Source of the DNA: Microcebus murinus | Lineage: Eukaryota > Chordata > Mammalia > Primates > Cheirogaleidae | Direction of reading: 5' to 3' | DNA: 64,000 nt | Assembly: GCF_040939455.1 (NCBI RefSeq) | Contig: NC_134136.1 | Span: 105,946,014-106,010,013 of the forward strand | In this document: positions 1-12,636 of the stretch, piece by piece | How positions within the stretch are numbered: position 1 is the stretch's first letter | Layout: each line of letters starts with the position of its first letter | Made by a program: the position numbers and the translations under genes | Notes under the pieces: model-generated | Told to the model about the DNA's origin: nothing | The model's input: only the letters and a program-made list of their open reading frames with translations | Databases searched by the model: none

Positions 1-533
1 ACGACAATCTGTTGAGTAGAAGAACCCTGTGCAGATATGGGGAGGATATTACCATGCATCATATCTACCCCATCAAGATGGCATTTATGGATCTTTAACG
101 TGATGCATGACGTCCAAATGTTCCAATGAGCAATTTCTAAGGAACAAATTCCCTCACTTAGGAGAACAGTTTGTGTAATGTAATGCCTGTGCACAAGGAC
201 AGCATCACTTACTTGACTATATGTGCCATTTTGACTTGCTTGATGTGAGCGGGTGTATTTTTTCTGTCTGGTTCACTATGTTGATAAAAACCATTGCTTA
301 CTCTGACCTCGGCTATAATCCTCGCACTTCCTCCCACTTCAAATGGAAGGAGCCAGTATATACAATCAAAATAAGAATGGCATTATCATCTCAAATCAAC
401 CTGAATACCTTACCACTAAAATGTGGTGTTGTATGGACTATAAGATCCTTATATAGTTTTTAGACAAGGCATTGTGACAATCACTCTGTTGAAGGTATAA
501 TCTTAAAAGTGGTCGTTAAAAAATCATGTAACC

Positions 534-868
534 AGGCCGGGCGCGGTGGCTCACACCTGTAATCCTAGCACTCTGGGAGGCCGAGGCGGGCGGATTGCTC
601 AAGGTCAGGAGTTCAAAACCAGCCTGAGCAAGAGAGAGACCTCGTCTCTACTATAAATAAAAACGAAATTAATTGGCCAACTAATATACATAGAAAAAAT
701 TAGCCAGGCATGGTGGCGCATGCCTGTAGTCCCAGCTACTCGGGAGGCTGAGGCAGGAGGATCACTTGAGCCCAGGAGTTTGAGGTTGCTGTGAGCTATG
801 CTGATGCCATGGCACTCACTCTAGCCCAGGCAACAAAGTGAGACTCTGTCTCAAAAAAAAAAAAAAAA
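534..868 (+). repeat. Alu, strepsirrhine type, with target-site duplication
   Basis: A full dimeric Alu starts 'ggccgggcgcggtggctca' and ends in A16. The linker has 'attaattggccaactaatat', which standard AluJ/S/Y copies lack. A 16-bp duplication 'aaaaaatcatgtaacc' flanks it at 518-533 and 863-878, the latter overlapping the tail. The target is itself an L1 3' tail, so this is a nested insertion. Confidence 0.95.
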
Positions 869-945
869 TCATGTAACCTTAACAATATTTGTACCCCCAT
901 AATATGAAGAAATAAAATATAAAATAAAATAAGTCTAACAGAAAA
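869..945 (+). repeat. L1 3' tail fragment interrupted by the Alu
   Basis: The text 'atgtaaccttaacaatatttgtacccccataatatg' type tail followed by an A-rich stretch matches the L1 3' end seen at 10830-10870 and 23460-23500. The piece before the Alu ('tcatgtaacc') is the same tail's start, so the Alu landed in it. Confidence 0.7.
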
Positions 946-1105
946 AAAAATCATGGGGTTTCTTTGAGGGATGATGAAATATTCTGTTATTAGTGGTGAT
1001 GGTGGCACAACCGTGTGAATATAATAAACACCACCAAATTGAACACTCTAAAAGGGTAAATTTTACAGTATGTGAATATATATTGATAAAAAGAAATAAA
1101 CAAGA
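946..1105 (+). repeat. Old L1M 3' end relic
   Basis: Diverged copy of the mammalian L1M 3' untranslated end: 'gtggtgatggtggcacaacc', 'gtgaatataataaacaccac', then 'taaattttacagtatgtgaa'. A clearer copy of the same tail lies at 7040-7170. Confidence 0.6.
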
Positions 1106-1841
1106 GCCCCTTCTGACCACACATGTAAAAAATATCATATGTGATGTATTCATCTCTATTCAACTTCATGTCAGTGGAATGTCACTGGAATCAGTCTAAA
1201 ACTAAGTTTTATAGAGGTTGATAGTAAGTATTATTATTTCATTTCTTTATGAGTAAATACATGTATTAAAAGAATCAGAATAAGTGCCCATGGAGAAAGG
1301 TGGTTTAAATCCACATATATGAATGCATATCTCTAAAAGGAAACGATCCATAATAATTTTGTTTTGCATAATAGAAAGGTTAGAAAACAGATTTCTTAAA
1401 TGTCAATGGGGAAACCTGGACAAAAACAACGATTACAAAATGAAACCGTTCTCTTCCGGATAATAACATGCATTTCTAGTAACCACAGATAAATATTATG
1501 TGAGGGGTTATTGTAAACAGGAACCACTTCAGAAAGGGCAGACTGGCAGGCAGAATCTTTCAATAATGCAGGTGAGCCCTTTGTGTTAATCATCGCCCTT
1601 TACCAGCAAGGCTTTCAGCCATTAAGCTGGGTATTCATCCCAGAAAAGTCATATCTAGATTTCAGTTCCTTTTAGGTTACATTATGTACATGTTCAAATG
1701 TCTTTTATGAGAATATTCTGATTTTCACCTTCTCCCCCAAAGTTCCGGGCACAGATTTTAAACCTGCATCAGTGATTTAGAGGATGAAGGGGATTCAAAT
1801 GTAAATTTCAGTACTCATAATTAATGGCAACATTTTTGCTT

Positions 1842-1909
1842 TCCCTTCTCCTCTTCCTCCTCCTCCCCTCTCCTCCCCCTTCCCCTCCCCCTTCTCCTTC
1901 TTCTTCTTA
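1842..1909 (+). repeat. Polypyrimidine (C/T) tract
   Basis: About 68 bp almost wholly C and T on the plus strand, made of 'ctcctcctcc', 'ccttcccctccccc' and 'cttcttctt' runs. The transcribed RNA would be polypurine here. Such tracts can form triplex DNA under supercoiling. Confidence 0.85.
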
Positions 1910-3904
1910 ATTTACTTTTCTCCCTTACTCAACACTATAATATCATGGGATCTTGTGGCTTCTTTTTTTTTCTGCTCTTCTCAAGCAATGACAGTCCAAG
2001 TTTTCTAAACTGATCTCCACTTAAGTAAGACTCACCAAATTAGCCAAAGTCTTCATGCCCTCTGTGAAACACTGATGGGAGCCTCTAACAGCCTCTAAAT
2101 AAAATGTTTCGGGTGTCTGTCAGTACTTGTGGCCCGTCTGCTCTCATTAGTTGAGTTGTGAGTTGTCTGTGTGGTCTCAGAACCTGTTTTTCCAGTTAGT
2201 ACTGCAATTACATAATTTAATTACAGATTTCCTAAATCCAAGAAATATTAGTCTGAAGAGAAAAAAGTTATTATTTCTATAAAAAACAGGTCAAATGCTC
2301 TGGGAATTTGCTTTGAAAAGAAAAGAGAAAATAAATATTGTTGAAGTGGGTATGGGCAACTGTAAAATATTAGAAAACAATCCTAAAAATTTAGAAAGAT
2401 TCTGTATTCATAATGCTTCTCATGTTTCCTGATGAACTTTCTCTACATTAAAGACACTGAAACTGGAAATCAAAAGTTTGTATTAGCAGTGTGATTTATC
2501 GAGAACTTCGATCAGTGAATTTGCACTCAAAGAAAAAACTTCCATGCAACATAAAAATCTTGGTGGCTACTTTAAATTAAAATAAAATGTTTAAGCCATA
2601 TTTTTTATGATTCCCTCATTTAATTGACTTTTTCAATTAACTGTTGAATTATAGGTCCTAATTGAGTTGGAAAGAGAGTATCTATTATAAATTTTTACTG
2701 CTACTATTACTTTTCTATCACTGCTACTGCTACTAGTACAATCACTAAGAAAAAAATTCCAAATGTTTAGTTTAATCTGAAAGCTTAAATTTCTGTTGAG
2801 ATATTTGATAATGGAAGCTTTCATTGGAGAGAAGTAGGTTGATAAAGAGATAATTTGAGACAAAGATTCACTTTCGGGAGGTATTTTGATGGGTCTGAGC
2901 AGACTGAAGGACTTTAGCCAGCTAGAAATCATCATGAGGGCACTAAGCACATGAAGATGGAAGAAAGGAGATAACTGCTGATAGAAAAGATGAAAAGAGA
3001 AAGGAGGCAGGAGAATGTTCAAGTCAATCTTCACTTTGGCATTTGGCCTGGGTTTTGGTGGTAGCTCCATACTACCCAAGGATGCTGAACTGTACACTTC
3101 ACTGCTGCAGGCTAGCAGTGCCCAGAAGTGTACGTAACAAGAAGTATGGCCCCCTAATGGGCAGAGTCACAAGACATATGTAAAGGCTGAATACAGGTAC
3201 TGTCCCATTTAAATAGATGTAATATTGGGTTTGGCTATATTTCACATATTAGAGCTTTTAATATTAACACATAAATTTATGTTTAAATTATTAAATACTA
3301 TACATAAAATGTCAAAAAGTACAGCTGACTCTGAGTAACATGATGTGCTATTTAAACGACACTGGGATTGCATTAGATTTTATTCTAGTTTGGAAGCAGT
3401 AAGTGAGAAAACATTGAAGGGAGCCATTATGCTGTGGGTTTTCTTTGAATTACTTAAACATCTGGAATATGTTCTCCATGAAAGAGCAAACCAAGTCTAA
3501 TTTTATTATGACTAGTTTCACGCAGGCAGAATTTTCACTTCATTAAATGTTGTCTGATTATAGATATAAAAGTACTGATTTAGAATGATATATAAGTCTG
3601 ATATGTCAAATTTTCCTTCTTTTTATAAAATTAAATTGCCTGTCAGATCTTTGCTTATCTTCATGTGGTTAAGGATTTGTTCAAATACATATTTAGAATT
3701 ATAGTCATCAACTATTTTTGTAACAAAAGAAAGGAATTGTCTATGAATAAGAGAACATTATTTTTGAGGGAGCAATTTTGACTTGACAGTTTAGAGATCA
3801 TCCCCACTGCAAAGCACAGAAGGTCAGTTTGGAAGGCTAGAAAGACTAAGTTGAGAGAATTATACTCTGAGGGCTTCTATTTTCTCTGGGAAATAGAAAG
3901 CAAC

Positions 3905-3985
3905 AGACCTGGCATAGCGTGCAATGCTTGGCATAGTGTGCAGTGCATGGTGTAGTACATGGTGTACAATGAATATTCACTGAAT
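3905..3985 (+). repeat. Imperfect short repeats, possible L2 tail
   Basis: Repeats of 'tggcatagtgtgcagtgcat' type, about 14-18 bp and diverged, run into 'gaatattcactgaatgaa'. The end resembles the L2 3' terminus, locally amplified. Too degraded to be sure. Confidence 0.4.
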
Positions 3986-4499
3986 GAAAACATGAATTAA
4001 GGGTAAGTGGAAACATTTTAATCACTGTGATAGAGACTGCAAGAGGGAGTTGACCTAAGAAATGTAATGAGGTTGCCAGACATCATTGAGGGCCCATTTG
4101 TTGAGGGCCCATTTGAGGTTGAGGATCAAAATGTTTTGGCAGAACCAATTTGCCCAAATTTCTCCTTTTCTCCAACAGTGTTTCATGTAAGCATGGAGAA
4201 AACAGTTGATCCAGGTTTGGGGTTTTGTCAAATGATTGTGATACATACGCTTAGGGATAAGGGAGTTTCAATGTGATTGAAAAACAGACCCTGGAATCTA
4301 AACTGGATTAGGATGAAAGTGAAGCAAAGTGAAGCTTGTAGATGGAGGGAAAGCAGAGGAGTCAATTGTGGAGGTTTAAGATAATCCAAGAAAGGCCACA
4401 GCAGGAGTAGCTGTACAAGCAAGCAAGGGGGAGAGGAGAGTCTGGGATGCTTGAATTAGCTCTGCCAGATATGCCATTTATGAGTTTATTTATAAACAA

Positions 4500-4518
4500 T
4501 TATATATATATATATATA
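4500..4518. repeat. (TA)n microsatellite
   Basis: Nine to ten TA units within A/T-rich intron. Confidence 0.9.
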
Positions 4519-4799
4519 GCTTTATTTACATGTCAATAGTGCTGCTGAGAGTCTGAAAAATTTCCCTCCTTAGGCATATTAAACATTCCTCCTGAAATCT
4601 TAACCTGCTAATTTATAGAGGTCCTATTTCTCTTACTAGGAATTCAAAATTAGGGTACAACAGTGAAGTGTCATTCTAGGGCTACAATTCTAGGCAGAAA
4701 AATTTGCATTACAAATATTACTTAAGTAGTGATTAACTGTATTTCTCTCTACAATAAACCTTATGTAACAAATGCTTATGAACCAAGACACTGGACAAA

Positions 4800-5690
4800 T
4801 AGCCTAAAAAGAGGAGGTGGTAGGAAATGTCTCTGGATTCTTCATGCTGGGTTAGCCATGAGAAGCTGAGGAGGAAATAGAAACCATGACCTGCAAATAT
4901 AGGTCTTCAGTACTTGTCTTGCAGCTCATATGTGTGGCCCAGGGAAGCCCTCACAGAATCCAGTAACCCAGGAATTGGGGGATAGGTACAGCCTAGCTAT
5001 GTTTTATAGCTTCTTCATTTCTAGGTAGGTATATTATCCTAATGGGGCCAAGACAGTCAAGGACAATACCCTGCTTTGCCCAGAGGATCAGAGACCTACT
5101 GGAATCTTTAAAATTCCTGTGGGAAAGGAGCTACTCAAATGCCATTGAACCAGCTAGAAAGAAACACATGATGAGGTGTAAGCAAGCCTTTCATGAAATG
5201 CATCAGGCTTGGGGACTTCCATTGTCATCTGTAATTCTTGGCTTTTTACTCTGGTTGGTCTCCTGCAGGGCATGGTACCCAGAACATAGGTACAGTTTTT
5301 GTCCACTACCATAGGCCAGTTTTAGAGAAACAGAGTCTGAGCACTCTTCAAAGAAGGGAAGTGAGAAAAGCAGGAAGACAGGGCAAGAGAAGTAAGGGTG
5401 TGGTCTTGCCTGGAGCCTGGCCCCATGGGAAGCTATAAAGTACAAATTATACCATAGCAGGTCCCATGTTGAGACAAAGGGATTGTCCTTTTGTACCCCT
5501 GGTAGTCTTATGGGGGAAGGGGTGGTGTAATGTGCTAGTCAAGTTGGCTTCCTTTTTATTGAGGGAGGTTTTCTGGAAAGGGGTATACCTAGAGCTTTTA
5601 GCAGCCAACACTCATAGTCACTGGGTGATGGGTGCACCAGCCCAGTGAAAGAATCTAGCTGAGGCATCAATAGCATACACTCCATAGACT
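4800..5690. other. Unassigned, comparatively G+C-rich block
   Basis: This block is visibly richer in G and C than its surroundings and contains open stretches of 60-90 codons on both strands (5042-5314 plus, 5203-5445 minus). I recognise no domain, splice pattern or named repeat. It could be an old LTR-retrotransposon interior or a decayed processed sequence. No function is proposed. Confidence 0.3.
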
Positions 5691-6744
5691 AAATTGCACT
5701 CTAACTTCCCCAACTCCTTTACCCTTGAACTTCAGATGTTAAGTACTTATTTTTTGGTGTTATTTTAAGAGGCTTCTTATGTGAATTAACACTACTAACA
5801 ACATGGGGCTATCTCATAGCTCTCCAACAAAACTGGGACACATCATCCTCTCCATAAAGTTGAGTCGCTGGTTTGAAATTTGAAGGGACTATGTGGAGCT
5901 AAGATACTCTGCCGTTAGTATCACTTATGCCTCTGGTAGAGATATTCTTGACAATAAATTATGCTATTGAAACATATACTCTTTTTTAATAGAGATGTAC
6001 AATTGCATTCCGTTCCAGCATCAGTTTTTATTGTGGTAGCCTGAAGGCAATATATTATGCGGTTTCTTTTCATTGTCTTCCTTGCATTCAGTATTCAGGG
6101 CAATTCTTGTAAATGTTCATATTTGGGCATGATCACTTTTGATGAGTAAACAGAATGAGGACATAAATAATGAAACAGACTCAGAACTAATGACCTAGAT
6201 GTAGCATAATCAAGATAATTTAAGGAAGGTTAAATAAAAAAAAAGATTTTAGGAAAACTATGTAAAGTTTGTAGGCATGAAGAAATTTAGGGGTTTTATA
6301 TTCCCAAGCAATTATCAGTAATTATATTTTAACTATGGTTTCCTCTCAGACTCAACATACTTCCAAATTTGTGGCATTAAAAAATAGTAATTAATTGCTA
6401 TGTCTTTTTCATAAAGAACCCACATAATGATCTCTGATTTCTTTTCACATGATCTAAAAAGAATGCACACCCAAACAAACGCATAAATTCTTTTTTAACA
6501 TTTCCCCCTTTGTATTGATCATAATTCTTCATCTTTTGGGACATTGGCTTTACTATGAAGATTATAATCCCAATGTTTTTAAAATAAAAGCTGAATTATA
6601 TCTTGGCCATATTAATATGGTCTATATTCTTTCTGTTCTATGTGTGTTCCTTTTCCCTTCACATACATAGTTTGGAAACGAAGAACAAGATAGCATTGAT
6701 CACAAAGGTGAGGTTTTTACTTTTAGGAACAAATTGAACACAGA

Positions 6745-7190
6745 GGCAGCAACTGCAACTGATATCTTGCAAACCATACATCTGTTAATGGGTTAATGTC
6801 CAAAATACACAAGAAAATACTATGTATAACTCAACAGGAAAAAAACAAATCACCCAACTGAAAAATGGGCAAAGGATCTGAATAGACGTTTCTCCAAAGA
6901 AGACATACAAATGAGTAGTCAGATTCATATAGACAGGAAATTGAATGGTGGTGGCCAGGGGTTGGGGGGAGAAGGGAATGGAGAATTACTGTTTAATGGA
7001 TACAGAGTTTCCATTTTATAAGATAAAAAAGAGTTCTGGAGATGGATGGTGGTGATGGTTGCACAATAATGTGAATGTATTTAATGCCACAAAACTATAC
7101 AATTAAAAATAGTTAAGATACTAAGTTTTATGTAATTTATATTTTACTACAATTTAAAAAAATAAAAAATAAATAAAACATAAAAAAAGA
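6745..7190 (+). repeat. L1M fragment: ORF2 piece plus 3' end
   Basis: The first part ('ttaatgtccaaaatacacaa', 'aaaatgggcaaaggatctga', 'gacgtttctccaaagaagac') is L1 ORF2 sequence. After about 6925 it jumps to the L1M 3' untranslated end ('ggagatggatggtggtgatg', then 'tgtgaatgtatttaatgcca') and finishes A-rich. The jump indicates a large internal deletion. Confidence 0.8.
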
Positions 7191-7797
7191 ATTGCTTTAA
7201 TTTCCTTGGGAGCTTATTTCCGTAATCCTAACTCTGATTGCTAATTATTTTCCCTTTATAGAAAAGAAAGCAAACAAATGAACAAAAAAACCCAAAAAGA
7301 CCAAAAAAAAATCAAGCTTTCCATAGCTTTCTAATGACACAATTAAAACAAATAAAAAGGTAGTTCATGAGTGTTTTACAGAGGCTAAATGCAAAATATG
7401 CACAATTAAAATAAAAAGGTTTCTAATGAGTATAAATAAGTCATTTAAGCATACCGTGCTTTAGGCTGTTAAGGAAACAGAAAAAAATGCCAACATTTTC
7501 TTTCTAAAAAAATTTAATTATATGTGACAAAACATAAAGCAAAATGGCAGCTAATGAAATCTATTAACTTCTTTAGAAATAAGTAATAATTCATAAACCA
7601 TAAAAAATACCAACCACAGGGACATAGATCTTAAAATTCAGGACTTATTTTAGAAGGATTAAGTTTTATATTTAGCAAGTTTTTGGACTTGCAAACATTT
7701 CTTGGTCTGTTCCACATTTGCTGATACCATTACCCTTGACTGGAGAGGTATTGTCTTGGTCTCTCTCTCCCCTATATACCTCAAAACATCAGTCTAA

Positions 7798-7930
7798 GGT
7801 AGTGATTCTCAAACAATAGTTTGCATCATAATCATGTGAAGGCTTGTTAACACAGAGATTGCTGGGTCCTACTTCAGTGTTTGAACTTTGAAGATGTTGA
7901 ATTCCTAGAACTCACCAAGCTTATTTTTTA
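7798..7930 (+). repeat. MER5A-like hAT element, 3' truncated
   Basis: Begins 'tagtgattctcaaacaatag' and continues through 'gcttgttaacacagagattg' and 'ctgggtcctacttcagtgtt', the familiar MER5A order. It is a non-autonomous hAT-Charlie relic; its far end runs into an L2 piece. Confidence 0.75.
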
Positions 7931-8295
7931 TGCAGACCCCTCAGGTATGTTGTTCTCTCTGCATGAAGTTTTACATTTCCACTCCCTGTCTAGCTAGTTC
8001 CTATTTGTATACTTCAGATCTCAGTTAAATGTGACCACTAAACAGAGCCCATCCCTGATTGCCCTATCTAAAGCAAGCACCCCTTTATTTATCTTACTCT
8101 CAGCACCCTAGTTTCTTCTTAACATTGATAACAATTTGCAAGTAAATATTTATTTGCCTACTTATTCATTCATTGTCTGTTCCTGCCCAAGACTCGAAAA
8201 TTCATTAAGGCAATTCTATATTATGTTTTTTCACTAGTATATGCCTGCACTTAGTACATGGTAATTCCTCAATACATTTTTATTAAAAATAAGCA
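7931..8295 (+). repeat. L2 3' end relic
   Basis: Shows the L2 order: pyrimidine-rich part, 'tctcagttaaatgtgacca', 'catccctgattgccctatct', then 'acatggtaattcctcaatac' ending. Diverged and without a target-site duplication. Confidence 0.75.
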
Positions 8296-9620
8296 GTCAA
8301 GAGAATTAGGCACTTCTGCATTAATTACTAACACTTCAGACCAATAGCTATTCTCAAATCTCTTTGTAAAGATAGTTTCCTATAGAAATCAGACACCAAG
8401 TTCCCAAACAAAAGAAGAGAAACCTGCTCATTTCCTTTAAGTTTCATATCTGAATTATTTGTATCTATTGCTTGATTTATTTTGTATTAGAGCATGTGCT
8501 AATTTCTGAAGCATCTGTAACTCTCTGAGCTAGACTATAACTTCAGTTTTTGGTATCAAGAAGGGATTTTTCACAACAATAAAGCAAGTGGGAAAAAAGG
8601 GCAGTAACTTATTTAAGGAAAATATTTTCTGCTGGTAGTGATACAACTTGGTGTACCTTCTGGAGGGCATTTTAACAAAACTGAATAAAAGCCTTAAAAT
8701 CTTTATATATAAAAAGACTAGAAGACTACACACCAAGGTTGCCATGGAGAATTATATAGTAAAATCTAACCTGGGCTCTACTACTGAATTGGCGAGTCTT
8801 GGCACAGGACTGGGGATCTCTTTGAAGGAAGCAGTGCTTTTTTCTACTTTGTCCAAATATGTGCTTGCAAGGATTAGGATTATAGATGCTTAGGTTGAGA
8901 TTACAGATGATCTGTCTTTTTCTCTTTGTTTCTTTCCCTTCCTCTGTCTCATTTCTTGGGGTTTTACACTAAAGAAAAGTTACTTAAATAATGATATGAG
9001 TCAAGAGATCATCAAATATTAGAATATAACAAAGTTAATTTACAAAAATATTTTCCATGCATTTCCTCTTGTATAGAAAGGGGATATGAACATGGGCACT
9101 TCAGGACTGTTATAATGATGAATGAGAAGGTCGGGGCTACTTCTTTTAGTCCACCTACAATCAGTTAAGCATTGTGTCAGGCAACTTTAGGAATACAAAG
9201 TCACCTAAAGTCCCATTCAGGCTAGTCCAAAGAGACTTCACAGAACAGTGGGTAACAAATTCATGAGAAACTCATAGGCTAAGTAAGATCCTTTCTCAGG
9301 TAACTGCCTCTTTGGAGCCAACTTTTCACATCACCCCAGGGGAAACTTGTCTTTCCTCACTCCTCTACCATGTGGCCTTCTAAAGTCTCCTTGTACTAGA
9401 CATTGGGATGTGGGTACATGAAACTGATAAAGAGAAAGGAAGCATGGTGTAGGGAGGAAAGATATGTGTTTGTCCTTGAATAAAGGGTGGGAGGTAGGAA
9501 AGCTTAATGTGTGTTTGGGGAAAAGCAATAGTCTTTAATAAGTTGAAGCATGAAGTACAGTGCAGTTGTAAATGATGAATCATGGGTGTTTTCTGGGAGC
9601 AAGATTTTGGTGAGTCTTGA

Positions 9621-9956
<336 letters not shown>

Positions 9957-10164
9957 ACAACTGACTGGCCTTTGAAATGCAGATAATGAAGATTTCTGCT
10001 AAAGGGAAATGGCATGTTCTCAGCAACTCTTCTAGTAGATTAAATTACTACTCACTTGAAAACATTTATTTTATATCCATTATGTACTATGCATATATCT
10101 ACCATGCAGTAGGAAAATGGAACCCCCAAAAGCCTCATAGTCATTAGCAGAGGTAGAAAATTTA

Positions 10165-10873
10165 GTGGAAATCAAAACTGCAATGAGATATCACTTATCT
10201 CCAGTAAGAATGGCCTTTATCAACAAGTCCCCAAACAATAAATGTTGGCGTGGATGCAGAGAGATAGGAACACTGCTACACTGCTGGTGGGACTGCAAAC
10301 TGGTTCAGCCTCTGTGGAAAGCAATATGGAGATATCTTAAAGCAATACAAGTAGATCTACCATTTATTTGATCCAGCAATTCCACTACTGGGCATCTACC
10401 CAAAAGATCAAATGACACTCTACAAATGGGACACCTGCACTCAAATGTTTATAGCAGCACAGTTCACAATACATGAGTGGATTAATAAAATGTGGTATAT
10501 GTATACCATGGAGTACTATTCAGCTTTAAGAAACAATAGTGAGAGAGCACCTCTTGTATATTCCTGGATAGAGCTGGAACCCATTCTACTAAGTGAAGTA
10601 TCTCGAGAATGGAAAAACAAGCACCACTCGTACTCACCAGCAAATTGGTATTAACAGATCAGCACCTAAGTGGACATATAGGAATAACATTTATCGGGTG
10701 TCAGGCGGGTGGGATAGGGGAGGAGGGGATGGGTACATACAAACACAGAGAGTGAGATGTTCAAGGTCTGGAGGATGGTCACGCTTGCAGCTCTAACTCA
10801 AGGGGGAGGGGGGCATGGGCAATATATATGTAACCTTAAAATTTGTACCCCCATAATATGTTGAAATAAAAAA
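10165..10873 (+). repeat. 5'-truncated L1 with lemur-type 3' end
   Basis: Contains L1 ORF2 C-terminal sequence ('caatgagatatcacttatct', 'ctgctggtgggactgcaaac', 'tggagtactattcagctt') with several small deletions, then a G-rich 3' untranslated region and tail 'gtacccccataatatgttga'. Open stretches at 10165-10371 and 10412-10654 are pieces of the decayed ORF2 (reverse transcriptase C-terminus), not a working gene. It directly abuts the MAGEB-like fragment. Confidence 0.9.
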
Positions 10874-11167
10874 AAGTATAGGGAGCGCTTCCCAGAGATC
10901 CTCAAGAGAGCTTCTGAGCGCCTGGAGCTAGTCTTTGGCCTTGACCTGAAAGAAGTCAACTCTGACGGTCACTCCTACACCCTTGTCAGCAAGCTAGACC
11001 TCAACAATGATGGAAGTCTGGGCAGTGCTGGGGCTTTCCCAAGAATGGGCTTTTTGATGCCTCTCCTGGGTGTGATCTTCTTAAATGGCAACTGTGCCAC
11101 TGAGGAAGAGATCTGGGAGTTCCTGAATATTTTGGGGATCTATGATGGGAAGAGGCACCTCATGTTT
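10874..11167 (+). pseudogene. MAGEB-family coding fragment (MAGE homology domain), antisense to DMD
   Basis: Reading from AAG at 10874, the plus strand encodes KYRERFPEILKRASERLELV, then FGLDLKEVNSDGHSYTLVSK, then MPLLGVIFLNGNCATEEEIW and EFLNILGIYDGKRHLMF. This is the order and wording of the MAGE homology domain and is closest to MAGEB proteins as I recall them. About 98 codons are open. The N-terminal half of the protein and everything after RHLMF are missing; the frame drifts into intron and stops at 11201. A loosely conserved stretch (NNDGSLGSAGAF) suggests decay. MAGEB genes cluster near DMD on the X chromosome. Whether it arose by retroposition or local duplication is unclear, since MAGEB coding lies in one exon. 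Confidence 0.85.
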
Positions 11168-12478
11168 GTGCAGCTTAACTTTAATGGATATTATTTCATT
11201 TAAATGATGACTGCTACTATATAGGCTTATAAAGAAACAAATTCCAAGCCAAAATGTATCCACGGCTATAAAATACAATATTTTTGACCAAGAAAATTCA
11301 GGACAAAGTATGGTATTGTATATACCAATTCTAAAGAGATTCTTTTTCCTATTAAAACAAATTAACCTACCTCTGCATGTATGAATAATGATTAATAGAG
11401 GAGTCTAGGGTTGTGAGCTGCCCGAGCAATATGCTACATATAGTTTGCTTTATACTGGGCACATTTATTTAATTTTGGTTCTATGTGGAACACAATTACT
11501 ATTGAAACAAAATGGATTTTTGCTGATTTGATTTTCCATTTATTATCAACTTAGAAATACTAAAGTAGAAATGAATCAAAGATGAATACAAACTTTTTTA
11601 GACCTGAGGTTAAAATAATACACAGAAGAGGGCTAAAAAGGATTGCAAAATGTCCTTTAATATCCGGTTTTATTTTCAGATTATTGTAGCTCCTGAACCT
11701 CATTAATGTTTTAAGTCTTTCTAAAATGGCTTTATTTCTTACAAATGAAACAAAGAAGCAAGATATTCAACTACTTAAAGTCAAATGAAATGAACATAAA
11801 ATGGATTTTCTTCATTAAAATCTATGTAATAGCATGTTTAAAAATTAGAGTGGTAAATTTTAAAAGTAATTGTTCATTTTCATTTCATCATATTCTGAGG
11901 CCAAAAAGAAAGTCTTATGTATTCACTCTGAGCAATGTTGGCCCTCCAGATATATTAGTAGTTGTTATCTTTACCTCTGAATATATGTGTGTGAGAAATT
12001 TCTAGCTTCTTAGGTTGAGTAAAGATTTTATTTACAGTTTTTCATTTTTCTTACTATATAATTGATCATTTCTACTTTCAAGATATTATGATTTTTCTGA
12101 TCATATTTTAAGGTAATATATTAATTCATATCCTGTTATAGTCTGTTATGACAACTGCTATCATGATAATGTCCAGTTAAGTACATGCTGATATTGAATG
12201 AGTTCCTACTTACACAAATGTGTCTAAGTGTCAAGCTGTCTAATCAATGTACTCAGATGTTATTTCAAAAGAAATTCAGTCATTGCTAAATCAACCCTTT
12301 AAAAAGAGTGATTGGCATTAAACTAATATACTGAAGTAGTAATAGATGTCTTTCTTTTTCAAAATAGGAGTATGATTTAGTGTCCTCAAAAGTCTGTTGG
12401 AGTGATGTTGTATTGATTATTTAAAGGATAAGGATAATACTATTTTTGTGGGGAAATAAAGGATTTAATCTTTTTAAA

Positions 12479-12636
12479 TTTTTTTTTATTTCAACATATT
12501 ATGGGGGTACAAATGTTTAGGTTACATATATTGCCTTTTCCCCACCCAAGTTAGAGCTTCAAGTGTGTCCATCCCCCAGACGGTGTGCACTGTACCTATT
12601 AGGTGTGTATATATCCATCCCCTCCTCCGCCCTCAA
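12479..12636 (-). repeat. Short L1 3' tail, lemur type, with target-site duplication
   Basis: Reverse-complement L1 tail ('ttatttcaacatattatggg', 'gtacaaatgtttaggttaca') of about 155 bp. It is flanked by 'ggatttaatcttt' at 12461 and 'gggtttaatcttt' at 12637, a one-mismatch target-site duplication. Confidence 0.88.

Noticed and set aside
2633..3097. 154-codon open stretch on minus strand in intron 59
   Set aside because: Low-complexity serine/isoleucine/leucine-rich translation with no known domain; A/T-poor-in-stops chance is likely. An overlapping plus-strand ATG at 3014 also gives only 41 meaningless codons.
10412..10654. 80-codon open stretch
   Set aside because: It is a decayed fragment of L1 ORF2 inside a 5'-truncated copy, not a functional gene.
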